Part shown: positions 44,030-55,231 of the stretch, one piece after another
Numbering within the stretch: the stretch's first letter is position 1
How the letters are laid out: each line of letters opens with the position of its first letter
NCBI GenBank assembly: GCA_003952965.2
Contig: CM025856.1
Coordinates: 6,978,470-7,042,469, forward strand
Length of the DNA: 64,000 bases
Reading direction: 5' to 3'
Source of the DNA: Morella rubra
Taxonomy: Eukaryota; Streptophyta; Magnoliopsida; Fagales; Myricaceae
Notes under the pieces: generated by a model
Told to the model about the DNA's origin: nothing
What the model saw: the letters and a program-made list of their open reading frames with translations, nothing else
Databases searched by the model: none
Position numbers and translations under genes: made by a program

Positions 44030-45035
44030 GGGTTCTGTTATGGTGCTGAGGCTTAATGTGTTGATGGGTGTTGATGGATGGCCAAGATCTAAATTTCATG
44101 ATCTAAAGGCTGTTAACATGCCACCTCAATTAAAAAGATTTGACCCGCACCTAACCCGAATTCAACAAGACCCGACCTACTCCGAATTGATGACCTGCGA
44201 TTTTTTTTCAAAGAAAATTGAACTGTCTTCCTCTTCGCCCAGCTCCCTCTTCGCACAGCTCCCGTCCTCCCACAGTCGAATCTTTTTTCCATTGACAGAT
44301 AAGAACAAATTAAATGGAACAATACCGAACCCTTCTAAAGATGCACATGGATGTATTGGGAGGAGTCTTGAGAAACTGAATTTGAGATGGAACACATTTA
44401 GAAATCCTTTGCCTGATTGGTTTTCGCAGTTTGCAGATCTAGAGAAACAGTGTTTTAGGGGGATGTTTAATCCTCGCCGGTCTTTATTTGGTCACATGGG
44501 CGTCTTATAGAAAAAGACAAGCAGCCTTGGTGGTAGTTCTGCATATTACTCGGGCTTTTGAATCACTTGTTCACAAAGATACACCGATTAGCAAGATCCC
44601 ATACCAGAGAGGTCACTTGTTCTCAGGGCCCTCCATTTTACTGCCAAAATCCTCAGATTTGGGTATAAATGGTATGAGAGAAATTTCAAATGCATGCAAC
44701 AGACACAGTGAAGAAGAAGAAAGCAGGAAAGGCTCTACATGAGTTGTTGAAGATCAAGCAAAAGGGGGGCTGGGACAGAGCTGGGCGGCTATGCGCGACG
44801 GCTGTGGGAGGATGGGAGCTGGGTAGCGACTGGGAGCTATGCGAAGAAGAAGACAGGTTTTCTTCGAAAAAAAATTACAGGTCATCAATTCGGGTCTTGT
44901 TGAATTCGGGTTAGGTGCGAGTCAAATATTTTTAATTGAGGTGGCATGTTAACAACCTTTAGATTGTGAAGTTTAGATTGTGGCCGTCCATCAGCACCCA
45001 TCAGCACATTAAGCCTCAACACAATAACCGAGCCC
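44030..45035. mobile_element. Pack-MULE, 1.0 kb, with a captured gene fragment
   Basis: Terminal inverted repeats: 44030-44275 (GGGTTCTGTTATGGTGCTGAGG...) against 44802-45035 read on the minus strand (GGGCTCGGTTATTGTGTTGAGG...), about 235-245 bp each and highly similar. Flanked by a perfect 9-bp duplication TCCTCGCTT (44021-44029 and 45036-45044). Long inverted repeats plus a 9-bp duplication are diagnostic of Mutator-like elements. There is no transposase; the interior (44276-44801) carries a plant gene fragment, so it is a Pack-MULE and would need a transposase in trans. Confidence 0.92.
44276..44801 (+). pseudogene. captured fragment of an LRR receptor-like gene inside the Pack-MULE
   Basis: The plus-strand frame reads NKLNGTIPN (44308) and then SLEKLNLRWNTFRNPLPDWF followed by SQFADLE (about 44367-44445). 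This is the plant extracellular leucine-rich-repeat pattern (SLEELNLxxNxFxGxLPDWxxxxxNLE) of receptor-like kinases and proteins. About one and a half repeats are present. The remainder (44520-44760: HKDTPISKIPYQRGHLFSGP, ILLPKSSDLGINGM) is unrecognised and may be a second captured piece or intron. The reading frame is open from inside the left inverted repeat (ATG 44040) to 44510, so a chimeric TIR-LRR peptide is conceivable. Probably non-functional. Confidence 0.6.
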
Positions 45036-45044
45036 TCCTCGCTT

Positions 45045-45723
45045 CCCCATAATCTCGTACGCCCTATCTGTTGAGCCACCACAAATCATGCCATGTTGAC
45101 CCCCCTATAAACCCAGCTCTGGAGTTAGCCCACCATGGAATCTCAAGGAACATTACAACAACATGAACTGTTGACACTTTTGCCAAGTTACACAATGTCC
45201 TTGCTCTTCCAGCTAAAACTGGACACAATGCCACCAATTCAAACTGATGTTCCAGTCATGGGTGCTTACTTCATAAGTAATGACCCTTTATGTGGATTAG
45301 TGGAATCTATATGCTTATGGTTTGTATATGTATCTAGTTACGTGCTTAACTGACAGTTTATCTATGTAAAGTCAGTGCATCGCCTATGTGTTTATTGCTC
45401 TTGTGGTATACGATTAGGACTTGAGGATAGTGGTAAGTTCACGTGTTCAAGAACACAAATCAAACGCGGTAGAGGCCCATGTCTAACCCGTGACGATGTT
45501 GTATATAAATGTGATTAGTTTGGCACGTATATAAATGCTTTGAGGTCTCCCCCTTGGTCCACAACATTTCCCCTGATTTGTTATAGAAATGTTGCCTTCC
45601 GAGAGGAAATAGTTCTAAGGATTGCATCTTGGTTTGCAAAGCCTTGCATTAGTATGGATCCTATATCCACATATTACGCTATTGCCACTACCAAACCACG
45701 TTTCATCCCATTTTACATTGCCT
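45045..45723. other. flank between Pack-MULE and LINE, no gene assigned
   Basis: Short plus-strand frames at 45135-45353 and 45540-45725 show no known motif. The phrase TGGCACGTATATAAATGC (about 45520) is AT-rich but unassigned. This sequence continues, after the LINE is removed, at 62031. Confidence 0.4.
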
Positions 45724-45739
45724 AACAATGTCTGAACCT
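45724..45739. repeat. LINE target-site duplication, left copy
   Basis: AACAATGTCTGAACCT, 16/16 identical to 62015-62030, next to the A-tail. A 16-bp duplication is normal for target-primed reverse transcription. Confidence 0.88.
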
Positions 45740-46087
45740 ATCAAGAAAAAGGATTACACACCCACAAGATAATTCCAAGAGTTTTTTCTCTCTTTTTTCT
45801 CTGAGAGCGTCTCTCTCTCTTTTGCATTTCTTCCAGATGTCCTGTCTGGTTTGAGTTTCATCCTATTTTGGCTCTTCTTCCCTTGTTAACTACCTTTTCT
45901 TCCATTTCCACCTAGTTCTTATCTTCCCAGTGATCTTTTCTCCTTTTGTTCTGACGATTTTTCTGCCTCCTATCCTTGGTTCCAACTTTTAGCAGTATAC
46001 GTGGTCTTCCTTTTCTGCCTTTTTTTACCCGATCCTCTCTTTTAGTTTCTATGCAGCTGCTGTTTCAATGTCTGAACTCTCTGAGGC

Positions 46088-46487
46088 TATTACAGCATGC
46101 TTCCTCTGGTGATACCGAGAACGAGAAGACAATGACGTATGAAGAGAAGAAGAATGCAGCGTCGTATGAAGAGATGAAGGACGTGTCTGCTAGTGCGAAT
46201 GCAATTTTGGAAGAATCTTGCTGAGCTAGAGTTTGTTATTTTTTGTTTCTCTCTTTCTCTCTCTTTCTCTCTCTTTCGCTCACGCGAGGCTCTGTACGTT
46301 GCCTCTATTTCTATTGCGTTCATTATAGTTTTTGTTAAGGTCATTGCTGGGTCATTTTGGGTTCTTTAATTCTTTTGCAATTGTATATATTCAGCACTTT
46401 GTATTGCTCTTTCATTCAATATACGAGAGATAAATTTTCTCCGTCATTCTGCACCTACTCTTTCTCTCTGGTCTACGAAAACTTTCA
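46088..46487 (+). repeat. copia 5' LTR (400 bp)
   Basis: Pairs with 51052-51450. Contains a CT-rich tract and, near the end, TTGTATATATTCAGC (TATA-like) and a GTCTACGAAAACTTTCA terminus. Confidence 0.93.
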
Positions 46488-46500
46488 TGGCATCAGAGCC
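46488..46500 (+). promoter_or_regulatory. copia primer-binding site
   Basis: TGGCATCAGAGCC directly after the 5' LTR, close to the standard plant copia site TGGTATCAGAGC complementary to the 3' end of initiator tRNA-Met. Confidence 0.88.
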
Positions 46501-46513
46501 AAGTTGAGCAACA

Positions 46514-49500
46514 ATGGTAGATGATTCAAACCCTTTTACTGACCCTTCTTCATGCTTTCTAAACTTTAACGACCTTACTAATCCCTATCGGCTTGACAAT
46601 GGGGATAACCCAGCAACTGTTTTAGTTGCTGACTTACTAACCAGCAAAAACTATTTGTCTTGGTCCAGATCCATGCGAAGAGCATTGAGGGCCAAGAACA
46701 AATTGGGTTTTGTGAATGGAGACTTTTTGAAACCCAATCTTGGTCCAGATCCATGCGAAGAGCATGGATTCAAACCTAATAGATGATTCGTGTGCAATGC
46801 CATGGATTCAGAATTCGGTCAGCACTTCTGTGAAAACCAGCCTTGCCTTTATTGACAATGCAAGGGAAATGTGGATGGAGCTGGAAGATCGGTATACTCA
46901 GCAGAATGGTCCGCAAATATTTCAACTTAAAAAGGCAGTGGCTGGGTTGATGCAGGAAAGCGATGTAGTCAGCGTGTATTATGGAAAGCTCAAGGTTCTG
47001 TGGGATGAGCTTGCTATTTACGACCCTATACCCAAATGTAGCTGTGGTAAGTTGAAGGTACTGATTGACAGACATCAGAGGGATTGTGTTGTTCAATTCT
47101 TAATGGATTTGAATGATACTTACTCGAACATTAGAGACCAGATTATGCTTCTAGATCCTTTGCCTCCTGTAATCGTATTTTTTTGATGATCCAACAACAA
47201 GAGACACATCACAAAATGACTTCTAATGCCCCCTCTTTTGAATCCATGGCTTTTTATACCCAAAGGACTTTTACTGATACAAAGTCCAGACCCAAACAAA
47301 ACTTCAATCAAAAACAAAACAGACCTTTTTGTTCTCATTGCCGAATTACAGGGCACACACTGGAGAATTGTTTTAAGGTGGGAAATGCTCAACCACCTAT
47401 CTGTACGCACTGTCATATGGCGGGCCACATAGCAGACAAGTGCTATAAACTACATGACTATCCACTCAGCCATAAAATGAATCCAACCAACAAGAGACTT
47501 GCTACAAGTGTTAATGCTGTTACAGGAGCTTCCGATGATGAAATGGATGACAAAATGGCTCTCACCAAAAATCAATACCAGCAGTTGTTGAATTTGCTGC
47601 AACCTAAGCATTCATCCTCTTCTCATTCGGCCAATCAAGCTCAAACAATATTGAAACCTTCTGCTAGTATTTATGATGCAACCAAGATGTCGGGTATTAG
47701 TATTTGTTCTTCCATCTCTTCATCTAACAAGCATATATCGGCTACAGTTCCTTGGATTATAGACACCGAGGCCCCACCTCTTTTACCTCTGTTCCTTCTA
47801 AGGTTTCTTATACTGTGAAATTGTTGAATGGTACAATGGTACCAGTGGATTTGGTAGGGACAGTCCAAGTAACCGACACTCTGACTCTTCATAATGTCCT
47901 TTGTGTACCTACTTTTACTTTTCATTTGCTCTCTGTTAAAAAGGTCACCGAAACCCATTCTTGTTGTTTGATTTCGTTTGCTAACTCTTGCTTTCTATAG
48001 GACCTTTCGTCTTGGACAACGATTGGGATGGGTGAAGTTTATCAGGGGCTCTATCAACTACGACAAGATGTTGTTCCACCTTTTGCTTTAGCCACAAAAT
48101 TATCCTTTGTTCCCGCATCTGTGTCCTTTTTAGCTGTCGTCAATCATGATGTTTCTTCTTCCAACTTGTGGCATTGTCGTTTAGGGCATATTTCACATTC
48201 TATAATGAAACTTGTTAATGATCCTCTTGTGAACGATATTTCTTTTAATTCTAATGAAATGCCCTGTGCTATTTTTCCTTTGTCCAAACAACATAAGCTT
48301 CCCTTTCCCATTAGTATTCATAAAACTGTTTCTCTTTTTGAAATTATTCATTGTGATATTTGGGGCCCCATGTCCAATTCTGCATATGATGGTTCTAAAT
48401 ATTTTTTAACCATCGTGGATGATTTTTCCCGCTGCACTTGGGTGTATTTACTTAAGGCGAAATTTGATACTCGGGCTTGTCTTGAGTCTTTTTCCAACAT
48501 GGTGGAATGTCAATTTAACACCAAAATTAAAATTTTACGTAGTGACAATGGGCCTGAATTCCACATGTCTAATTTCTTTCATACCAAAAGAATTATTCAT
48601 CAAACTTCTTGCGTCGAAACTCCACAACAAAATGGAGTGGTCGAGCATAAGCACCAACACATTCTCAATGTCACCCGCACTTTACGCTTCCAAGCTCACC
48701 TCCCTCTCAAATATTGGAATGATTGTGTGCTTACTGTAGTTTATTTGATAAATAGAACCCCCACTCCTTTACTTCAAAATCAGACTCCTTTTGAAATTCT
48801 TTTCGATCGCAAACCTAGTTATAGCCACCTCAAAATTTTTGGCTGTCTCTGTTTTGCTTCCGCTCTCACTCACAGCAGAACTAAATTTGATCCTCGCAGT
48901 CAGCGTTGTGTTTTCTTAGGATACCCATTTGGTGTCAAAGGCTACAAATTATTGAACCTTGACACTGACACTATTTTTATTTCTAGGAATGTTGTCTTCC
49001 GTGAATTTAGTTTTCCTTTTTCTACTATGTCACCACCTGATCCTCCAAATATTGACTTTTCAACCACATATGTACCTCTTCACTTGCCTTTTGATTCCAC
49101 TCCATTGAAAACTCCACCAGACTCTTCCCCTGTTTCTTCAACCTCTTTTTGTGGCTCCTAACTCGGCAACTCCTCTAGACTCTACACCTATTTCTACCAC
49201 ACCTCCTTCTGTGGCCCCTGTCTCTCCACCTGTGTCACCACCTTCCTTATCTTCCAGCACCCCTATATCCTTACCTCCAATTCCTTCACCTCTACCACTT
49301 TGCAGGTACACACGTACCAGAACAACACCACAATATTTACATGACTATCACTGTCAACAAGCCCAGTTCACTTCTCCATTCCAATCGGACTCCAAGGCAG
49401 GTTCTACTTCCACAGGTAACGCTTTTCCTCTCTCGGCCTCTTTCTCCTACCATAGACTTTCTCTTGCTTTTAAGACCTTTTCTTCCACTATATCAACCCA

Positions 49501-51048
49501 AACCGAACCTACTTCCTATGCCCATGCCTCTAAAGATCCCAACTGGTGCCGTGCCATGGAACTTGAAATATTAGCCTTAGAATCCAACAACACTTGGGAA
49601 GTTACAGATCTACCTCCAGGCAAACACGCTATTGGTTGTAGATATGTATACAAACTCAAATATAATTCAGATGGTTCCTTGGAAAAGCATAAAGCCCGCT
49701 TGGTTGCAAAAGGATATACTTAGCAAGAAGGAATCGATTATAATGAGACTTTTTCACTCACCCACTTCTAAAATGGTTACTGTTAAGTGTCTCCTCTCTC
49801 TTGTAGCCATTCACGGGTGGATATTGCAGCAGTTTGATGTTAATAACACCTTTTTACATGGCGATTTGGAAGAGAAAATTTACATGCTCAAACCTCCTGG
49901 TTACCGTCGTGGGGGTCCTCATCAAGTCTGTAAGTTACTGAAAAGTTTATATGGGCTTAAACAAGCCTCCAGACAGTGGTATGCCAAATTTTCTTCAGCC
50001 CTCATTGATTTTGGTTTTGTCCAATCTAAGGCTAACTATAGTTTATTTATCAAGCATTCCGGGGATTCTTTTTTGGCACTTCTTGTTTATGTTGACGATG
50101 TGATTATCGCCAGTGACTGTGCTTCCTTTGTTACTTCTTTTAAAGAGTTTCTCCACTCTCATTTCAAGCTTAAAGACCGTGGCAACCTGCCCTACTTCCA
50201 TGGGATTGAGGTTGCTCACACTACCCAGGGAATTCATATATGCCAGAGGAAGTATGCACTTGACCTCCTTGCAGATTTTGGTACATTAGGCTGCAAACCA
50301 TTGAAGCTTCCTATGGAACAGAATACTTGCCTGAGCCGTGACTCGGGAAGCCCACTGTCTGACCCTACTCCCTACCGTTGACTCATTGGCAAGCTTCTAT
50401 ATCTGACCATCACTCAGCCAGATTTAAGTTACAGTATTCATATTTTGAGCCAATTCATGAACTGTCCTACTGATGCTCACTTTGCTACAGCCCATAAAGT
50501 GCTACGCTACCTTCGTGCTGCTCCTGGACAAGGCCTTTATTTCTCCAGTTCTTCTACTTGTACACTTCAGGCCTATTGTGATTCGGACTGGGGCTCTTGT
50601 CCAGATACCCGGCATTCAGTGACTAGTTTCTGTATTTTCTTAGGATCTTCTCTCATTTCTTGGAAATCCAAGAAGCAATCAGTGGTCTCACGTTCCTCAG
50701 CTGAAGCTGATTACCGTGCGATGGCAACTACTTGTATTGAAATAACTTGGATTCGTTACCTCCTTCAAGCTTTTCACATTTCCCATCCTTTCGCTGCTAC
50801 TTTGTATTGTGACAATGAGGCTGCACTCCATATCGCTGCTAATCCAGTCTTTCATGAACGGACAAAGCACATTGAGCTTGATTGTCACCTTATTCATGAT
50901 TTGATTCAAGCCGGACTTATTCGCACTGCTCACGTTGCCACCCATGCTCAGCTTGCTGACATTCTTACCAAAGCACTTCTTGCTTATGTGCTCTATGGCC
51001 ACCTCTCCAAGATGGGAATAGTTAATCTCTATTCTCCATCTTGCGTGG
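46514..51048 (+). pseudogene. copia gag-pol remnant
   Basis: Gag: 46514-47184 (NPATVLVADLLTSKNYLSW, then a coiled region), with two CCHC knuckles at about 47329-47450 (CSHCRITGHTLENC and CTHCHMAGHIADKC). Protease-like region around 47740-47990. Integrase with a pre-integrase zinc domain from about 48160 (LWHCRLGHIS) and the core (IHCDIWGP, TIVDDFSR, SDNGPEF, TPQQNGVVE). Proline-rich spacer at about 49030-49310. Reverse transcriptase at about 49540-50380 (QFDVNNTFLHGDLEE, LKQASRQWY, YVDDVI). RNase H at about 50560-51000 (AYCDSDWG, SRSSAEADYRAM, CDNEAALHIA). Family order is that of Ty1/copia. Read as a fossil with about six or seven breaks. Confidence 0.92.
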
Positions 51049-51051
51049 GGG
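51042..51051 (+). promoter_or_regulatory. copia polypurine tract
   Basis: The G-rich run GCGTGGGGGT just upstream of the 3' LTR, in the usual place of the plus-strand primer. Confidence 0.7.
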
Positions 51052-51450
51052 TATTACAGCATGCTTCCTCTGGTGATACCGAGAACGAGAAGACGACGAC
51101 ATATGAAGAGAAGAAGAATGCATCGTTGTATGAAGAGATGAAGGACGTGTCTGCTAGTGCGAATGCAGTTTTGGAAGAATCTTGCTGAGCTGGAGTTTGT
51201 TATTTTCTGTTTTCTCTCTCTCTCTCTTGCTCGCTCTTTCGCTCGCGAGAGGCTCTATACGTTGCCTCTATTTCTGTTGCGTTCGTTATAGTTTTTGTTA
51301 AGGTCACTGCTGGGTCATTTTGGGTTCTTTAATTCTTTTGCAATTGTATATATTCAGCACTTTGTATTTCTCTTTCATTCAATATACCAGAGATAAATTT
51401 TCTCCGTCATTCTGCACCTGCTTGTTCTCTTTGGTCTACGAAAACTTTCA
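51052..51450 (+). repeat. copia 3' LTR (399 bp)
   Basis: Pairs with 46088-46487 and is followed by the target duplication GAGGC. Confidence 0.93.
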
Positions 51451-51895
51451 GAGGCTATGGATCTAATCACGAAGAAAACTGAAGAAATGCTGTGGGACTC
51501 ACTTCCTGCCCGTCTTTCTCTCAACATGGAAATGGCGTCTTAGGTGTCCAGCACTGTTCTGATCGGAAAAATTATTGGTCTTAAACCTCCAGGCAGCTCT
51601 ATTATTGTTAACAACATACTGGCTGTCTGGAAATTTGCTATCAATCTTCGTATTGAGGCTATGGAAAATTCCACTTATCTATTTCACTTTTCCAGATCCA
51701 TTGATAAAGACAAGGTGCTTCTTATGACTCCATAAAATTTTAAAGGTCATCTATTAGTGCTCCAACATTAATCTCCAGCCTTTACAATTGATGAAGTTGA
51801 TCTCACCATGGCTTCTTCTGGATCCAACTTCATGGTTTACCAATGGCAGGCATGAATCAGCGCACTATTTCTGAAATTGGTTCTTCTATTGGTAC

Positions 51896-54800
51896 TGTGA
51901 GACCCCAACCTTATTTATTGCTTTCATTTTAAAGAATTATGACTCCTTAAGTTTGTATTGCTCTAATTATTATTATTACTCTAATTTTCGAGAGAGGCAT
52001 GTATGGGGAGATTAATCTAAAGTTATGTCTAGGTGGAATTTTCCCCTAGCGTTTTTATGAGTTTTAAGCTAGGATTTAAATGTTATATTATTTGCAATTG
52101 TTAAAGTTTGAGTAATTGAGATTAATTAGGCTAATTATTTTAATTATTTTAATTAATGGAATATGTCCCTAAGTTACAATATTTGGAAGAATTTAATTTT
52201 TAATTGGGCTTTAACCTTGAAAATGTGTGAGACTTAGGGTTTAAAATGGGAAGGCATGATTTGGAAATTTATATGGTAGCTAGAAAAAAAAAAAAAAAAA
52301 AGAAAGGTGAAGAGGGGGAATCACGTGAAGAGGGAAGAAGAAAGAGAAAGGGGGGCAGCCTTGTCTTTTCCCCCCCCCTTGCCTTTCACGTCTAAACCAC
52401 CCCCCCCCCTCTTTTGCATTTTTCACTCCCCTTGCCCTAAAAAACCGCCCTTTCACTTGCCTAAACACCCACCCGAGAAGAAGAAAGAAGAAGAAGAAGA
52501 AGAAGAAGAAGAAGAGAAGAAGAAGAAGAAGAAGAGGAGAGAAAGAAGAAGAAGGAGAAAGAGGAGAAAACAAGGTAAAATCCTTGCTGGCCGAAAATAC
52601 ACTCTCCCATTTCTTCTTGTTTTCTTTTGATGGTTGGTTGTTGTTTTGATGGTAGTTGTCTAGGTTGTTTTCTCCTTGTGTTCATGGGTGTTTAGTGTAG
52701 ATTTAAGGGTAGTATAGATCTTACATGAAAACATGGGGAAATGGCTAGATCTGAAATGAGGGTTCAAGAGAAATCATTTATGTGCTCTAAGTGTTTGATA
52801 AAAGGCCTAAAGAGGGCTTGAAATCTATTTTTGAGCATGTATGGCCGAATTTATTGGTTGATGTGTTAGGTTTATGCATGTTAGTCTTGTTGAGAACCAC
52901 CAAGCCCTAAGTGTTAGATATATGTTCAGATCTGAAAATATGCAAGAGGATCAATAATGCACCCTAGGTGTTTGATAAAAGTCCAAAAGAAATGGGTAAA
53001 TGCAATAGTTTTAGCTTGATGAAGATGGAATCATGGTTTTGTTGTAAACTTTGAATTGGAGTTGTAAAGAGGGAAGAATGTGAGAGAATGGTTGCTGTTA
53101 TGAGATGTTAAATTAGCCTTGGATGTTGGTTGTGACATGAAGAGATTAGGGTTTTGGTTGTTGGAGGTTTGGAAGGTTGAGAAGATCATTGTTGTTGCTG
53201 AAATTTAACCTCTGCAGATTTCAAGACTCGAATTTGGAGTGTGTTCTGATGCACTTGTGCTTATCCTTGATCTTAAGAGGATCCTAGATCGTAGGCCTAG
53301 GAAATAGGAAGATTTTAAGCCATACCTTGGATGATTCCGATAACTATCGAGTGAGATATGCGTTGTTCAAGGCCGGACGTCAAGCTGCCAGCAGCCTTGC
53401 ACGTCCGGAATGTTAGCTCATTTCGGATACCTTTTGAGGATCATTTTAAGTCCAAATTTTACGAGGTTGGTCTTGAATTTTAAGTTTGAAAGAAGAACAT
53501 TTTAAGATAAATTTCGTGTGATTTAGAGGTAAAATGAATGAGTTGTATATTTTGAAAATGGAGGGCCGAGCTGGAATCAGCAACAGTTTTGTAGGATTTT
53601 CGCCTAATGAAGTGTTTGTGAAAATGTATGTAAATTTGCTGTTGTGAATTTTACCCCAATCTTGACCTATGAAAGCTGATATTTTAAATAAATTTCATGT
53701 AATTTGGAGCCATGATTTTGAAGTTATGAATTTTTAAGTTGGAGACGTCGGGGCTGCCCGCTTGGACGTCCTCAGCAGCTTGTATTTTCGGGTGAATTTT
53801 GAGTAGCAAATGAGCTTCAAATTACTTAGAATTTTGATATGTTATGAAAATTTGTGTAAGGATCAGTTTAGAATCCAATTCTTATGGCTTCGGCATCCTT
53901 AGAAAACTTTATAGGGTCACCATTGAAGTCAAACAATATGGGTGATTTTGTATGATGTGTGAAGTTGATTGAATGATTGACTATTCTCTAAATTTAGTAA
54001 AGCCTATGAATAACTTTAGTATGAATCAATTGTAGGCAAGGTGCCACCATTCGCTCAAGTGGACGGAGGTAAGTGGAAATTACGTTTTTCCGAAAAACTG
54101 GAATGATACACAGCATGAAAAGTTTATGAATAAGCATATCATGACATGACACGAGCATTTGCATGATTTTCTTGATGAAAAAGAAAGTTTTTGCAAATGA
54201 AAGGGAGGAGTATTATGATTTCTCATTATCAAGCATGGCATTATCAAGCATGACATGACATGAGCATTTGCATAAGTTTTTTGTGCAAATGAAAAATGAT
54301 AAGTATGTTATCACAAGTCAAGTTAAAGGACTAAATAAGATGGTCGGTACCGTACCAATAAGATAGGACATCCACTCCGAAGGACGAATGCGAGAAGGAT
54401 GGATGATTCCTAAGGGCACCCACTCCGAAGGACGAATGAGAGAAGGATGGGTAGTCCCGAGGTATGTGCAATCACACCGAAGGATGCTTGCAAGAAGGTG
54501 TGAACCTCCAAGGGTTGAGTCTAGCCATCAGGCCTGGGGCCACAACAAGGGCTAGCTCAACCAAATGATGTGTTCCCAAGGGAAAAGGGAATAGTTCCGA
54601 AAGGAACGCACAACCCTGACTTCAGGGGTAAATGGAGCGTGATAAGTAGCCAAATCAAGAAAGAAAGGTTTTCAAGAAAGAAATATTTTCAAGCAAGAAA
54701 TGTTTTTTTCAAGATCAAGTACATTGTCTCATGCATATGCAAGCATCAATGTACATTCATGATTTATGCAAGACATGCATTATTTATTGCATATAAACCC

Positions 54801-55231
54801 TTACTGAGTCTTTCGACTCACAGTTTTTAAATTGTACCATTCCAGACAACATTTCAGGTGGGGAAATCTAGAAGAGGGACCGACGAGAATGTCCTCTTCC
54901 CTTTTTGTTGTTTCATTAAAGGATTAGATATAATTTTTGGAAGAGCCGACATGAGCCTCCATTGTGTGGTGGTCATGGGTTATTCGGCCTAGTAAAGTTT
55001 AAGGTTTTTAACCGATTGGTATTTTGAGACTGTGTTGTAATTACTTCAAGTTATTGATCAAGATGCAAGTTAGAAATAGGTTTTAATGTTTCGTATGCGC
55101 GTTAATTGCTAGCTTTAAAAAAAAAAAAAAAAAATCCGCTGCAAGAATTTAGTACGTTCGCTGGAGTGTTCCTTGTTGGGAATGCTCGCGGCTGTCATTA
55201 GCCTCGATGAGCTAGCGTTCGGGGCGTGACA
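51896..55231 (-). mobile_element. long LTR-like unit C2 (solo-LTR candidate), nested in the LINE, 3.3 kb
   Basis: Flanked by GGTAC (51891-51895 and 55232-55236). Reverse-complement copy of 36816-40253, nearly identical over long stretches, with ends TGTGAGACCCCAACC and ...CGGGGCGTGACA. The conserved motif is at 54799-54821. It interrupts LINE ORF1 between ISEIGSSIG and GTLVEL. No coding sequence, no second LTR. The high similarity to unit C1 suggests that both inserted recently. Confidence 0.9.
52275..52580. repeat. low-complexity block in unit C2
   Basis: A-run (52284-52302), purine-rich stretch, C-runs (about 52370-52378 and 52399-52408) and a GAA/AAG microsatellite (about 52475-52550). 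Opposite-strand counterpart of 39580-39875. Confidence 0.9.

Larger units (their letters stand above)
46088..51450 (+). mobile_element. Ty1/copia LTR retrotransposon, full length but broken, 5.4 kb
   Basis: Two LTRs (46088-46487 and 51052-51450) differ by roughly twenty positions in 400 by eye, so the insertion is fairly recent. Flanked by GAGGC (46083-46087 and 51451-51455). A primer-binding site matching initiator Met-tRNA follows the 5' LTR, and a G-rich polypurine tract precedes the 3' LTR. Gag and Pol parts are present in copia order. The coding region is interrupted at about six or seven places, so it is a fossil. Inserted into the first codons of the LINE ORF1. Confidence 0.95.

Noticed and set aside
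46066-46080. CAATGTCTGAAC at the LINE ORF1 start as a third copy of the LINE target duplication.
   Set aside because: It is the start codon region of ORF1 and matches only 12 bases; the 16-bp pair at 45724 and 62015 fits the A-tail and flank.
36816-55231. A single giant transposon with 3.4-kb terminal inverted repeats (arms 36816-40253 and 51896-55231).
   Set aside because: Each arm has its own different 5-bp duplication (AGAAA and GGTAC) and interrupts a different element (unit B and the LINE), so they are two independent insertions.
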